64,000 bases of DNA from Rhizoclosmatium globosum (GCA_002104985.1 MCGO01000052.1:186001-250000), one strand, 5' to 3'. Positions 12,382-24,500 are shown, numbered from the stretch's first letter. Notes: generated from the sequence alone by a model not told the origin. Numbers and translations are program-made.

Positions 12382-14119
12382 ATGTCCTTCAGAGAACTGC
12401 GCTCCTTCACTGAGAAGATGCGTGCTTTGGGCTATCCACGTCTGATTTCAATGGACTCGTTCAGACAGTGCAACTTTGATGCTATGGCTGATATTCTGCT
12501 CTGGCTCGTCAAAAAGTAACAGAACTTTGGATCGATGGAGTTTCCAGCTCATTCCTTTCTCTTAGTTACGATCCGTCCTTTGAAGTTATGGAAGATATCG
12601 AATCGGAGCAGGATCGAATCATATTCATCAAGTCCATTGCAATGTTTATGGTGCGAGTGACACCACCCAGTTCCGATTCGTTCTCATTCTACTATATTTA
12701 GGCGTCTAAAGCGAATATCAAGTTAAATACGCGTAAATTATACACAGCTGATGGGTATGCTGTCAAAGAACTCTTCAAAATTGCATCTGTATTGTATGAA
12801 GCTTCCCGCGCACACACCAAGGAAGACTTTGTGAGTAAAAATATATCCTTCAATTACGCGACATTCCCTAACGTATATCTGTGAAGGACCAAATTGTCCA
12901 ACCACCACTCGACATTTCCTCCAAACTTGCCCAACTCAAATCTTGTCGCATCCTCGCAGTATCTATTACTGAACAGGGGTCTTCTCTCTATGACTCTCTC
13001 AAGCTCGAGCTGGAACTTCGTGATGTGCGCCAACAAGTCATTTCTCGACCGTTCGACTTGCGCTCAATGGAAGCGGCTGTGTCGAATGCAGTAGAAGCAC
13101 TCAAAGTACAAATTGGCGAGACTAGAAGTGCTTTGGAGGGACTGAGTGCAGACGAAACTAACTTGGTTGCCAAAATCGAAAAGAGAAAGACAGAGTTGGA
13201 GAGAGCTGAAAAGCGACTCAAGAGTTTGCAAGGTGTTAGGTGGGTGCCAAACTTTTTTTTCCCTCCTCAATACTTTTCTCATGAGCTTGAAAACAGACCA
13301 GCATATATGGACGAGTACGAGAAAATTGAAGTTGAATTGGTGAAGTTGTATGAAATCTACATGGACAAGTTCCGAAACCTTGCCTTTCTCGAACAACAAC
13401 TTGACGAACACGATCGCCTTGAACAAGACAAGTTTGAAGAAACGGAGCAGTCCCTCAAAAAGATGCAGACGCGACTTAGAGAAGAAGAAATGCAATTACT
13501 CAGAGGTGATAAAGAAATGCACGAGAGCGTGAGCAACAGACCCAGCCGTCCTCATGGTAAGCGTCATAACAATAATACACAAAAAAATACTAATAGTTTG
13601 TCTCACAAAAGCGGCAGGTCGTCGTAACAAATCAAACCGAAAGGACATGGATGATTCCGATTCTGATGGACTTGGAGGTGGCGGAGATGACGATGCCAGC
13701 GAGGTAACAGAGGGCAAAATCCCTTCTAGAGATAACGATAACGAATCTTTTTGATTTAGGAGGAAGACGCGTCTATGGGAATGTCTGAAGGCGAATCCAG
13801 TGACCAAGAACACGATCCCGCACCTCCTTCACGTCGTCCTGGCGAAGCTTCGGGTACACGTGGCGGTGATAGAGGCGGCGGTTTGGCTGGAACGGAAAAG
13901 TCACGCAAGGAAACTGTGTCGGATGAAATGTTGATTGATCGTAGAGAAGATGGCGGAAGCGACAGTGACGATGATTTAGACGATGATGAACTTGGAATTG
14001 ATGGTGAGAGTCGTGGACGTGGTGGTGGTGGTGCTGCAGGCGGAGCTGGATTGGGAGAAACGGAAGACGATAGTGACGAGGATGACGATGACGATGGTCA
14101 AAGTGAGAATGATTTTTGA
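12382..14119 (+). CDS. CLUAP1: Clusterin-associated protein 1 / intraflagellar transport IFT38
   Basis: IFT-B subunit needed to assemble cilia and flagella, about 470 residues. Exons: 12382-12515, 12566-12650, 12702-12830, 12887-13239, 13297-13556, 13612-13703, 13760-14119. The start [20 protein letters not shown], followed by [16 protein letters not shown], is the typical CLUAP1 N-terminal calponin-homology-like domain. A long coiled coil follows (residues about 150-380) and then an acidic, glycine-rich tail (SDSDEDD-type repeats), as in other family members. The gene implies a motile flagellated stage. It is divergent from the CEP95-like gene. The identification is strong from the start and overall layout; the length is slightly above the usual 410-430 because of the tail. 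Confidence 0.9.
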
Positions 14120-14574
14120 AAATGGAATTAAATAGTCTTTTCTTTTTGAGTTGAAGTGCGCCTAGACAAGAAATGTTGGTCGAGGAAATGTTTTGTTGGC
14201 TTTGACAATGGCTCTAAATCGCAATAATTAAGTTATATGGCGTTGATTATGAAATGAACAAGTTGCTTGGGGTTTGTGCTGAAGATTTTTGGGCATTCCA
14301 CTTGACAATTCTTTCGTGAGTCCAATCTGTGACCCCGACACAGCGCCGCTCTCAAATATTAAACGTTTGGACACTGAGTAGATCCAAACCGTGCAAGTCG
14401 TTGATCGGTTGTATCTCCGTCCTCAAGAGCAGGGAGCACTAAAAAGGTACCACAAAGTCTCAACGAACAATATTTATTAACACTCGTGAATGAAAAACTC
14501 AGTAATAGCTTCATACTAGATATCTGTGAACTGATCAAGCAAGTTTAACGCAAACATCAACGAACCTCCCAATA
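14120..14574. other. Intergenic, no gene seen
   Basis: AT-rich spacer of 455 bp between CLUAP1 and the LRR locus. I see no open frame, RNA gene or repeat in it. Confidence 0.6.
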
Positions 14575-17260
14575 ATGGCTACAACTGATTGCCAATGGTT
14601 GAAGCTCGCGTTTCCTGACATTACAAGCTACTTCGGAACCACTTTACAAGAATGTACTCTCTCGAGCAATCCAGTCGTCGGCCTGGTCTCGTTCTGGGAG
14701 AGTTACTTCACTGTAATTGAATCAGGCTTCTTAAAAATTGACTTAATATCAATTATAGGGACTTGTCCAGCATCAAATTGCCAAATCCACCTCAGTTTCC
14801 GTCTCAACTCTCCAATCTGTCAAAACTTTCAATATTGTTCGTGACTTCAAGACATTTTTCTTAGACTAAACGTGGTTTCATAGAACGTTAAATTCGCTTG
14901 GTCTCACAGGTCCAATGCCTGCCGCATTTTTTACATTGACACTACTCTCTACACTTCGAATGAAAGGAAATCCGATTGGTGGATAGCTTCCAGCTGGTTT
15001 CGGCCAGCTAACAAAACTGGCTGAGCTTGACATCACCGACTGTGGTTTCACTGGACCAATTCCAGCTGGTTTCTTTGCAAACACTCAACTAAACTCATTA
15101 CTGATGGGCTTGAATCCATTAAACTCACAATTTCCAACAGGGTTTGGAAGTTTGGGAATGAGTGACCTCTGGCCAAACCAAAGGCACTTTATGTCCAATC
15201 TGTAAGTCTAATTGTAAATGAATGAGTAGTTAAAATTGAAATGGAAGGGACCTTCAATATACTGGACTTACGGGACTTATACCAACTGATATCTGTCAGC
15301 TCAAATACGTGACATCTTTGTGAGTTTGTCAATTTTGATGGCTCCTCAATAAATGGGACTAGAATTTTCTCAGGATTACAAGTCACTTTTCCAAGCTGCT
15401 TTACTCAGTCTCTTCTTTCACTTTCGTACTTATATCTTGATAGTATGGGGCTCACAGCCATTCCATCGTTTTTGACAGACTCGACCTTAATTGGACAACC
15501 CGGACGTTTATTTGGACCGTCAATGCAAGGAAGCTATTTATTCTTGATAAACAACTCCTTTTCCAATGGAGCTGTTCCAGCTGCACTGTGGAATGTTCCA
15601 TACGTGGATTACATCAACTTGAGCAATAACAAGTTGACAACTATTGGAAATCTTCAATCAACACAAGCAGCTACTTACTTGAAGGGTTTGTGAGTAACAA
15701 TAATTTTTGATTCACAGATCTTCACTAATTGGAAAATAACAGAACTCTTGATGACAATCTTTTCGTGAATATCCCACAGGCAAATCTTGTGTATCCAACT
15801 AAACTTAGTTTACTATCAATGAAAAATAACCTCATCACCCAATTTCCGGCTTCATTTACAACCAGTCCATTAAGTGCTATAAACACTCTGGATTTGAGTG
15901 GGAACCAAATTTCAACTCTACCGTCAACAGGATGGGCCACAGCATACCCAAATTTGTTGTCCTTGACTCTGGACTCCAATTCACTCAGTGGAGGGTTTCC
16001 ATCTGCCGTCATCAATCAAAATACCAAATTGACGTACCTATCTATCTTGCCAACAACCAATATTCAGGAGCAATACCTGATATTTTTGGAGGAAAACTTG
16101 TGACAACTCTAATTGCAAACAATAATAACTTCAACGGTCTGCCACCAGCGTCTTTGTCAACAGTCACTACTATGATAAACCTTAATTCAAACCAACTATC
16201 TGGGGACGCAACTTCATGGCTTACAAATATTCTCACAGCTTCAGTCTCTATTATATTTTTGAATAACAATAGTTTATCTGGAGGGTTTCCGTGGGATTCC
16301 GTCGCTGCGTCACAAACCATTGGCAAAATTGACATCGGCCGGAATAGTTTCAGCGGTGCAATCACAAGTCAAACTAATTTGGCTTACGTTGATACTTTTA
16401 TCTTGTCCCACAATCAATTTACAGGACCAATACCTGATAATTTTGCGACGCAAACAGACACAAACTTGCAGAAGATAGACTTCTCTTACAACAGCTTCAG
16501 TGGAAATCTACCAAGTAGTCTTATGAATCAAATTTATCTCGGTTATATGTAAGTGTTTCAGACTTGTTCGAAAGTTGACTTCAAGTTTCGACAGAGACCT
16601 GAGCCACAACCAGTTGACAGGAACCATCACAGCATTTGACTCTTTATTTAATGGGGTAAATTTGATGCTCTATAAACTCAATTACTTTGATCTGTCCACC
16701 AATGCCTTGACTGGTAATATTCCAACCGATTTGACCCAGATATATGGGAACAGGTGGCCTCATAAAGCACTTATCGTAGCATAAACTAATAATTTATTAG
16801 CCCATTTTATTGCAACCAATTCACTGGAATGACTGACTGTCCTTCAAATGTGGCAACCACCACAACCAGTACCACCACCACCACCGCTTCAACTACAACT
16901 CAAACTACATCAATTTCAACTTCTTCAACAACGACAACAACACCCACTACAACTACACAGACAACTAGTACTACAACAAACCCAACAACGTCGACATCTA
17001 CTACAACTTCGATCCCCACTACGACTACGTCTACAACTACCATTTCTACTACATCAACCTCTACGACTACAGCTTCAACCACATCAGCATCAACAACGTC
17101 TGTCTCGTCTTCCACTTCGACCACGACAATTTCAGCTTCCGCGTCAAGCTCCGCATTTACAGTTCAAAGCGCTACAACTTTGATGGTAACAGTGATCTCT
17201 CTATCTACCATTTCTTTATCAATTCTGTTGTCGATGAGTATGTACACCAACCATAAGTAG
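14575..17260 (+). pseudogene. LRR cell-surface-type protein with Thr/Ser stalk, disrupted
   Basis: Eight exons with a constant phase-2 junction can be laid out: 14575-14712, 14759-14836, 14884-15201, 15248-15319, 15363-15689, 15743-16548, 16595-16753, 16801-17260. They encode an LRR N-cap (DCQWLKLAFPDI), many 24-residue LRRs (for example DLSGNQIS, LTGPMPAAFF), a long Thr/Ser stalk (about 16848-17150) and a C-terminal hydrophobic segment, as in surface receptors or GPI proteins. Three lesions break it. Exon 1 needs a frameshift between ECTL and SGRVTSL. An in-frame TAG lies at 14984-14986 (GG-stop-LPAGFG). Exon 6 has a two-base shift near 16045 beside a TATC duplication. Neighbouring genes are intact, so decay is likelier than poor sequence, though base-call errors cannot be excluded. 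Confidence 0.6.
16848..17150 (+). repeat. Thr/Ser-codon low-complexity tract
   Basis: Imperfect ACA/ACC/ACT/TCA codon runs encode a Thr/Ser stalk of about 100 residues. This composition is typical of heavily O-glycosylated wall or surface linkers. The other frames also stay open through it, giving Gln/Leu- and Val-rich shadows. Confidence 0.8.
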
Positions 17261-17273
17261 TTCTATACCACAG

Positions 17274-18848
17274 CTTCAAGCAACAAGCAGTTCCCTTCCA
17301 ACTACTGTCTCCTCTTTATCAACAATAAGTATTACCAGCAACCACGCAACAACAACAAACTCCGGGGTATCTTTGATTACATCTGGAACATCTTCATCAG
17401 CTTCATTTTCTATCTCGTCCCAATTTTCCTCCTCTGCTGTGTCAAAGTCTTTTGTCCCAACATCATCGCAAATGCAAACAAATACAACTCCAAATCTGAC
17501 TTTAACTTCAAGTACAATGTTTTCCACCACGACTTCTACGTTGCCAACAACTTCCACAAGTACCACAACGTCTACAACGACAACAATCGCTTCAAAAGTA
17601 GCTGGTGCCGTTGGAGTGATACACCAGGAATGCATAGACTTGAAGGCGTCGTTTCCCTTGGTAGATTACACGTTTGATTGTGCAACCATTGATCCGACAG
17701 TCATTTATCCCATTTATGGGTTAAAGAACGGGGTTCGACGGCGTGATCGTCGTGTTGAGTAAGCCTTTCTTAGATTCCAGTTAAATCATAGTACTAACAA
17801 TACTTCTACTCAAAGCTCAAAGTATGTCCGCTTCCAGGATTATCGGGTACTGCACGTTATCTTTCCGCGTATGGGGTTGTCTCAAGAAGTTCCAACCACA
17901 ATTTACAAGTTTGGGATCATCAAATCTTGTGAGTTCTCCGTGAATTTGTTCGTGAGGTTTAACCAGGCAAACCATCAGGGATCTATCTGGAAACCAGATG
18001 ACCGGAACTATTCCAACGCAAATTGGACTGTTGCCTAACTTGCAGGCCATGTGAGTGAAGTTTTTGCACTTGAACTGTTTTATCCTTATAAGGGCCTTTT
18101 CAGAAACCTGGCAGGAAACCAAATTTATGGAAACATTCCAGTACAGCTGGGTCAACTCAAAAACCTTGAATCGCTGTACGTCACTTCATTTTTCTTAAAC
18201 TCGCTTAAAATTTATGTTTAGCAACTTGGCTGGAAATACGATCACGGGTGGGATTCCTCCACAACTTGGCAACCTCATCAACTTGCAATCAATGTTAGTT
18301 CTATTTCAGTTAAACACAAATGAGTTCCTAAATTTTATCTTTCAAGTGACTTGTCTGGCAATGATCTGACTGGAGGAATTCCTGTCCAACTAGCCCAGCT
18401 AACCAAAATTCAGACAATGTAAGCTACCTTCCAATACGTGCAAAAAATCTCAATTTAACTTTGAACAAACAGTTTACTCTCAGGAAACGAACTAACGGGA
18501 ACTATCCCATCAGCATTGCTCCTTGCCATTAAAAGAGAAGGTGTGACAATTAACTTTGGAACAAATTGTCTTGTAGATCATCCGAACCAGCGAAGCAGAT
18601 GCAAACCCAAAGGACCTGCCTGCCGAGCGCTGCAATTGGATCCGATGTATTTGGATGCACGTTGGAGAGTATTGTGGGACGCGCTTCCATCTTATCAAGA
18701 TGACTTAAATGCGTTTGATAAAGCCGCTAAACAGATTGGGGCCTCTTATTTCGGGTTTCAAGAATATGAGTTTCAAGCTTTTCGCTTGTATGCCAGGCAA
18801 CTGATTTGGTGCATGACTCATCATCCAGAATATGTTTACCTTGGCTGA
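17274..18848 (+). CDS. LRR protein built from 72-nt exons; 5' end undefined
   Basis: The 3' half is clear. Exons 17979-18050, 18104-18175, 18222-18293 and 18347-18418 are each exactly 72 nt, and each codes one 24-residue LRR (such as DLSGNQMTGTIPTQIGLLPN). The last exon is 18473-18848. Upstream, 17274-17753 encodes a Ser/Thr stretch and an LRR N-cap (CIDLKASFPLVDYTFDC). It joins 17816-17928 in phase only if a GTTGAG donor at 17754 is used. The C-terminal 100 residues (CLVDHPNQRSRCKPK..., ending VYLG) are not LRR and are unrecognised. I could not find a start codon. This may be the second half of the upstream locus or a separate gene. Plant-type LRRs of this kind usually bind ligands outside the cell. 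Confidence 0.5.
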
Positions 18849-18995
18849 AGAGAAGTTAACCGACTCTTTTGGAAAAGCGTGCATAGACACTTTAATCTCA
18901 ATTCCACTTTGTTTCAAATAAATTCCAAAGAGTAAACCTTAAATCGTATCTTAAACCACTTTGATAACAAAGAAAACAGAATCAGAAGATATCAT

Positions 18996-20264
18996 TCAAA
19001 CTAGAAAACATCCCAAAACAAATGCACCAACAATTCCAGGCCAACCACTCAAACTACTGCCTCCCGACGCAAGCCCACCTCCAGGCTTTGTAGGAACAAC
19101 ACTCGTCAAAACAGGCAAATCATCCGAAACGCTTCTCTCACACCCTTGAACAATCCGCACCGTCGCACTAAACCCACAATACACACGCGAACTCGGAACC
19201 AACGTAACAGAAAACGCGACATCCGTATCCCCAGCCCCCTCTGCACACTCTCCCTTCTGCATTGACGTTCCTGGTTTCCCGATTTTACAGACTTTCGCTA
19301 CCGCGTTGTACGTCACTGCAGGCCCGCATGATGCGGAAACGGACTTGAACGCGAATCGTGAAGAGGCGGAGATGTATTCTGCGACGAGGTATACTGGTTG
19401 AGTGAGGAGGATTTGGGAAACCATGAACGTGGATGGGGTTGAAGTTGTTGCGCTGAGAATGAGGGTGAGGGAGGCTGCGGAAGGGGGTTGTGGAGTTACT
19501 TCAGTTGAGACGATGGAGATTGTGAGGGTTGTGTCAAGGGAGGGTGGTGTGAGGGTTATGGAGGTAGCTTGGTATGGGAATGTGAGGGATAGTGGGTAGA
19601 GGACCGAGGACTTCAGGTTGTCTTTTGTAGCACCGATTTGGATGGCTCTATGTAGAGTGTGTTAATTTTTATAGGTGCGGTAGGATGTAAAAGATTAGAT
19701 TGGAATGTGGCTCAGACATTCAGAATTGGCCAAATTCAATTCGATCCAGTAATAAACTCACCCTAGCTCCTTCACAAAAGTAACCAACGAAGTAGCGACG
19801 GCAGCACAATTTAGAGCAGTGTAAGTACTCGTGCTAGTTGCTCGCGAGACGCAATCCCCGGCATTCTGCGCGATGGTGGCTGTTGCAAAACAACCCGTGA
19901 TTGGAGAATCCGTGGCAGTTAGGAATGGCGTATAGAAAGTGTGGCTTCCAGACACAGTTTGGGTGGATGTTACAAAGGAGGAACGGTATGTTGACGCCCA
20001 TCCGACAATGGTTGGTTCGCAAGCAAGTCCAGATACAGTTGTAACAGAAGCGTCCGTTGTGAGAGTGTATGTGTATGCATCGTGTCCAAAATAAAGAGTT
20101 TGGGCATAGTTTGGTACAGTGAAGACAAAGTTGGCGCTTCCTCCAAGCAGCGAGGCTGTTTGAAGGGAAGGCAGCAGCTTGTCGACTTCATTGAGTGATG
20201 GTAGATCAATGGGACCGCCTCCACAGTCATATGGAACTGCTGCCATGACAGGCTCTGAATTCAT
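18996..20264 (-). CDS. Unknown Thr/Ser/Val-rich protein with C-terminal hydrophobic tail
   Basis: Not recognised. Two exons join in phase: 20264-19762 and 19647-18996 (384 residues), with a 114-nt intron. The sequence is rich in Thr, Ser, Val and Ala with several scattered cysteines (YDCGGGP, GLACEPT, SASCGPAV, KVCKIGKPG), suggesting an extracellular, disulfide-bonded, O-glycosylated protein. The C-terminus (GGLASGGSSLSGWPGIVGAF...) looks like a GPI-anchor signal or a terminal membrane helix. No signal peptide follows the ATG at 20264, so a short upstream exon may be missing. It lies tail-to-tail with the LRR locus, another surface-type gene. Confidence 0.55.
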
Positions 20265-20611
20265 CGAAATGTGTCTGAGTTTTTGAGATTTCTGGTTTCA
20301 ATGTTGCTAAAGGCTTGGAACTTGATTCCACCTATTCCAACAATCAAATTCGAATAGTTTCAATAGTATCTTTCAGAATTTAAGAACGGATATCAATTTT
20401 TTGGGCCATGGCATGTTTGAAACGGTCAAGTCGTGAATCGTGTCTAACCCGAAAACAAATCAAACCTCTATTCCTTATTTTTTCAAAGCCTTCTAATATT
20501 AATAACGCATTCTGCATGTTGTTTCAGACTGTTTATTCACAAGTTACTTCACTCCACTCTTCTTTCTTTTTTCCCTTCACAAAACCAACCAACCAACCAA
20601 CAACGCAACCA
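20265..20611. other. Divergent intergenic region
   Basis: 347 bp between the unknown minus-strand gene and RPC4. It may contain a missing first exon of the minus gene; I see no convincing signal peptide. A CCAA-repeat tract (ACCAACCAACCAACC) sits just upstream of the RPC4 ATG. Confidence 0.4.
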
Positions 20612-22100
20612 ATGCCACCACGTCTCGTATCCCTCCGCGACAAACGACCCGCCCAGGCCGCGACACCAACAACAACAACGTCAGCGAATGCAGCAGCAAC
20701 AGGAACAGCAGGAACAAGCGAAGGCGGCCCCAGCGATGCTCCACCTTCCTCGTCTTCTTCCTCGGCAACAAATCCAACAACTTCAACAACAACTTTGTCT
20801 CAAAAACCAAAGACAAAACCATCAGTCGCGTTCAAGCCAAACTCAGCCTCAGTCGCAAAGGCAAAAACAACAAAGATCGAATCAGATGACTCGGACAGAC
20901 GAGCCCGCGAGCCTCGTGAACAACGCCCAAAGAGAGTCTTCCAGCCAAGACCAGATATCATGTCCCAGATGATGCCGTCTAACTTGGGTGCGTTGCCCCT
21001 TCTCTCTGGGTTGCACGTCTAACCTTCCCTTCAACGTTTGTTTGTAGCTGGAAACCACTTGCGCGTGTCGGGCTCAAAATCTGCTCTTGGTGGTCGCACT
21101 TCAGGCGGTGGTGGTGCGGGTGATAGACAGTCTGCTTATGGTTACGACGCGACTGACAAGATCAAATCTGATCCTGGGTTTGGTTTCTCGGATGTTAAAG
21201 ATGATTTGAATCTCGACGAACGTGATTTGGTCATGATGCAGAACTCGTTTGATGTTCAGGATGAGGATGCACCTATTTCTTTGGGTTGGTCGCGTAGAGT
21301 CAGGGACCGGGAGCATTTCTTGGGTATGTTACTGTTTTAGAGCGAGGCCGATAGAGTCTTTCAGTGAGCAGAGTGAAGGGAGAGGTTAAGTGAGATGCTC
21401 AACGAAGAATGAAGGGGAATTCATCCACCTTTACAAAAGCATGCCACTTTCACGGAACAGAATGAAGCAAATGTAGAGTAGAATACTTGAAGTCAGAGTG
21501 GATGAAGGGAATTCAACAAACGAAGTCGATGCTAAATAACTCCATCACTCAGCAAACAAGAAAAAGTCGGATGTAAAGGCAGATATTATGATCGATGATC
21601 GCGAAGATACTACACCTCCAGAAAACGAAACGCAGTCTTTTGACGAATTCGTCCAAGCCGAGGTAGCGTCTAAACTCGCGCTGTGCTGCTTTAACTCACC
21701 CATCTTATGACCAATAGCAAAAGCAATTATTCTTTTTCCAATTGCCAAAGAAGCTTCCACACTTTGAAGGTCTTGAGCATTCCCTTCTTGGAACAAACGA
21801 ACCAGATGCAAATGGGGACTTGGATATGACTTCGAAATCGGAAGGATTAATTGGAAAGATTCTTGTCCATCGGTCAGGAAAAATGAAGCTTGTTCTTGGG
21901 AATATCAGTATGGATGTGAGTTTCCAAACTCTGGTTTTGTGATGCTCAATTGTTTGCGATAGGTGGATGTGGTTCCATACTCAGACTGCATTCAAGAAGC
22001 AATGGCGATTGATACCACCAACAAAACTTGCTGTATTTTGGGACGTGTGTCAAAGAGATTCATTTGCACGCCTGATATCAATGACTTGTTGTCTCCATAA
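20612..22100 (+). CDS. RNA polymerase III subunit RPC4 (Rpc53/POLR3D)
   Basis: Subunit of Pol III that works in the RPC4-RPC5 heterodimer during initiation and termination, 365 residues. Exons: 20612-20987, 21048-21323, 21553-21662, 21718-21915, 21963-22100. The N-terminal half is basic, Ser/Thr-rich and disordered, with RPKRVFQPRPDIMSQ. The conserved C-terminal domain gives the identity: FFFQLPKKLPHFE, GLIGKILVHRSGKMKLVLG, then DCIQEAMAIDTTNKTCCILG and a TPDINDLL terminus. This follows the family pattern of GxIGKLxxxxSGKVxLxxG and a final TPDI. The intron 21324-21552 is unusually long (229 nt). The stop is 56 bp from the convergent ankyrin gene. Confidence 0.85.
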
Positions 22101-22156
22101 TACTGTTGCAAAAAATGCTTTACCCCAAATACAATCCTTTTACTTTAAATAACCAA

Positions 22157-22906
22157 TTATTTACTTTCCTGATTCTCCTGATCCTCCTTCGCCTTCTCCT
22201 CCGCCTCCTCTCGTTCCAGCTCCTGAGCAGCCCGTTGATGCGCCAAAATCCCATCAAGCTTCCCACTCTGCACAAGCTCCTGCAACTTTCCCATATCTAT
22301 ATTCAACACCCCTTCACTCCCCGCCTCCCCCTCATGCAAATCCGCCGCCTGAAGAACATACTGCAACTCCTCTTCACTAATCCCATGTCCACCCCACGCC
22401 CCATCCACCTCCTGCTCCCGCTGCGCAAGCGTCACGTAATCCGTGTTATACGTTTCCTTCAACCACGCGACCAACGCCGTCAACCCTTCCTCGTCCGCGG
22501 CTTCGATGGGGAGGACGCCGTCCTGGTTCGCTGTGAAGGGGAGGGCCGGGGTGTGTGTGATGAGGAGTTGAGCCATTTCGACGGTTTCAGTGACGTGGAG
22601 GGGGGTGTCGCCGTCTGCGTCGAAGGGGAGGGGGTTTGGGCCGAGGAGGGGGAGGAGGTATCGCATCAGGTCCATGTGGCTAGGTTTATTGGGTGTCAGT
22701 TAAGTTTATGAAGGGGAAGAGGGGTGGGGGTGGGGTTTGTACTTGTATGATGCGGCGGCGTGGAAGACTGAGTATCCGAGGTCGTCTTGGTCGGTTACTT
22801 TTGAGCCGTTTGAGAGAAAGTATTGGACGAGGGGGAGGGAGCCGTCGCTTGCTGCGATAAAGAGGTTGCTGGCGTCGATTTCGTCTTGCGTTGGAGTGGG
22901 TGACAT
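22157..22906 (-). CDS. Small ankyrin-repeat protein
   Basis: 228 residues from two exons (22906-22743 and 22679-22157), joined at SYN-HMDLMRYLL to complete an ankyrin repeat. About three ankyrin repeats are visible: NLFIAASDGSLPLVQYFLSN, FHAAASYNHMDLMRYLLPL and GDTPLHVTETVEMAQLLI, then a degenerate fourth (LPIEAADEEGLTALVAWL). The C-terminus is a charged helix (AQELEREEAEEKAKEDQ). It resembles small cytosolic fungal ankyrin proteins of unknown role; the function is not deducible. The start MSPTPTQDE is chosen over MKMSPT by convention only. It faces the RING-CH gene across 244 bp. Confidence 0.75.
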
Positions 22907-23150
22907 TTTCAAGAAGTTTGTTGGGGTGAGCTTTTGTTTTGTTTTTCTTGGATGTTTGGGGCGTTGGACACCCCTTCCCTATTCTTGCATCATGTTAATT
23001 TGAGAATATGGAATAGAGTGAAAATTGAAGAGATAACAGTTTCCCTCTCGTACGTTTCTTCCTTTTTTCCGCCCTCCAAGGTTCCTGTCAAACGGTGGGA
23101 TTCCCAAAACACACTCCATCCCAAACAATAATAGCAAATCACCTGCATCA

Positions 23151-23831
23151 ATGTCCCTCGCCACCACGCTTCCCCCTGAACTAACTAAAGAACAAGAACA
23201 TCAACTTGCTCCACAAAAGGGAAAATGCTGGTGCTGCTGGGAAACAGCCGAAACCCCACACGACCCCCTAATCCGCGTCTGCCGCGGCTGCAAAGACCCA
23301 GACCTCCAATACATCCACCAAACATGTATAAACAAATACCTCTCAAAACTCCCCGTCACATCCACACCCGCCTTTACACCTCCCCGACAACAACAACGAC
23401 GGAATCTCGTCATGAGGTTACTGATGGACCCTCCCGACGCGCAGATGCCGCCCATCGCGAAGCCGACTGACATGTTTCGGTGTACACGGTGTCGCGATTT
23501 ATATAAAGTGACTGAAACGCCTGTTCCACTGATTACGTGTGTATGGAAAGACGCGTATTTGAGGGGCGCTGTTTTGGTTTTGGTTGGGTCGACTACGTTT
23601 GTGCTTTTGGCGGTGGTGTATTGTTTGTATCAGGAGAGGTGGGTTGCGGGGAGGAAGCTTGTGATTGATTTTGGGGGTGGTGGGTTTGGAGGTGGGTTTC
23701 GGGTTTCGTTGGATGTTACGTTGTTTGCGGGGAGTATGCTTGCGGTGTGTTACTTCATGTGTTGGAGTATGTTTCAGTTGTTGAAGGAGTATTTTCGCGG
23801 GGAGGTGGAGAGGTTTGTGAAGGCGGTTTGA
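23151..23831 (+). CDS. RING-CH (MARCH-type) membrane E3 ligase-like protein
   Basis: Intronless, 226 residues. An N-terminal zinc-binding module has cysteines and a histidine in RING-CH order: CWCC near residue 28, CRGC near 47, IHQTC near 57, and FRCTRC near 107. Two hydrophobic segments follow (AVLVLVGSTTFVLLAVVYCLY and a second around residues 190-210), as in MARCH ubiquitin ligases. The second pair is C-x2-C where the classic pattern is C-x-C, and the spacing to the last pair is long, so the domain is a variant. Likely role: ubiquitination of membrane proteins. It converges on the minus-strand orphan ORF. Confidence 0.7.
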   Translation: MSLATTLPPELTKEQEHQLAPQKGKCWCCWETAETPHDPLIRVCRGCKDPDLQYIHQTCINKYLSKLPVTSTPAFTPPRQQQRRNLVMRLLMDPPDAQMPPIAKPTDMFRCTRCRDLYKVTETPVPLITCVWKDAYLRGAVLVLVGSTTFVLLAVVYCLYQERWVAGRKLVIDFGGGGFGGGFRVSLDVTLFAGSMLAVCYFMCWSMFQLLKEYFRGEVERFVKAV

Positions 23832-24065
23832 ATTATTTAATTTTGGGTATAGGAAAGGGGAGGAGGAAGAATGCACGTTTATTCATATTAAAGTTGTTAT
23901 TGAATGTTTTATAAATATGGGTATCTATGTGAGGCAGAGAGAGTCATCAATTAAGTCGATGTAAGTTTCTTCCCAGTTGTCGGAGGTGGAAACACTTAAA
24001 GAGTATTGGACGGAGCGAACAAAGTCTCACGACATTGCAAAGCCGCACTTGCCTCATCACTTGTC

Positions 24066-24500
24066 TCAGTGACATGTTGGCAACCAATTCAATGAACAGC
24101 AGCTGAAGACTTGCTGGACCCAACTGAGATCTTCTTGATCTTCTTGATCATCATCTTCGTCCCACTCAGAGCCCTCACGATCCCGGTTTAGCTGGCAAGA
24201 CAGCAGATCCGGTGGCGGGTGCCTTGAGGAAGGTGGCGGAGGAGGAAGCAGTTGGGTTGTTTCAGAAACAGAGATGGCCGGTGAAGTCAAAGGGCTCTCG
24301 GTGGGTGATGAGATGACAGTCATTACTTTCATGAGAGGAGAAGGGACGAGGGGCGGATGGTGGGATCTCTTGGGGGACTTGAGCATCTTGATTTGTTTGT
24401 TGTTGGTGTTCAGGCTCCCGGTGGCGGCGAGAGGGAGATTCAACGAGATTTTCTTTGCATTTTCGTTATTGGGTGGTGAGGGATGAAAGGGTATCGTCAT
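24066..24500 (-). CDS. Hypothetical proline-rich small protein
   Basis: A single 144-codon frame with a real ATG. Pro/Ser-rich first two thirds, an acidic run (EWDEDDDQEDQEDLSW) and a cysteine-containing end (VFSCCSLNWLPTCH). No domain recognised. The size and the gap between flanking genes make it plausible, but composition alone could keep the frame open. Confidence 0.35.
   Translation of the reverse strand: MTIPFHPSPPNNENAKKISLNLPLAATGSLNTNNKQIKMLKSPKRSHHPPLVPSPLMKVMTVISSPTESPLTSPAISVSETTQLLPPPPPSSRHPPPDLLSCQLNRDREGSEWDEDDDQEDQEDLSWVQQVFSCCSLNWLPTCH

Noticed and set aside
16900..17124. Val/Asp-rich minus-strand frame and Gln/Leu-rich plus-strand frame
   Set aside because: By-products of the Thr/Ser low-complexity tract.
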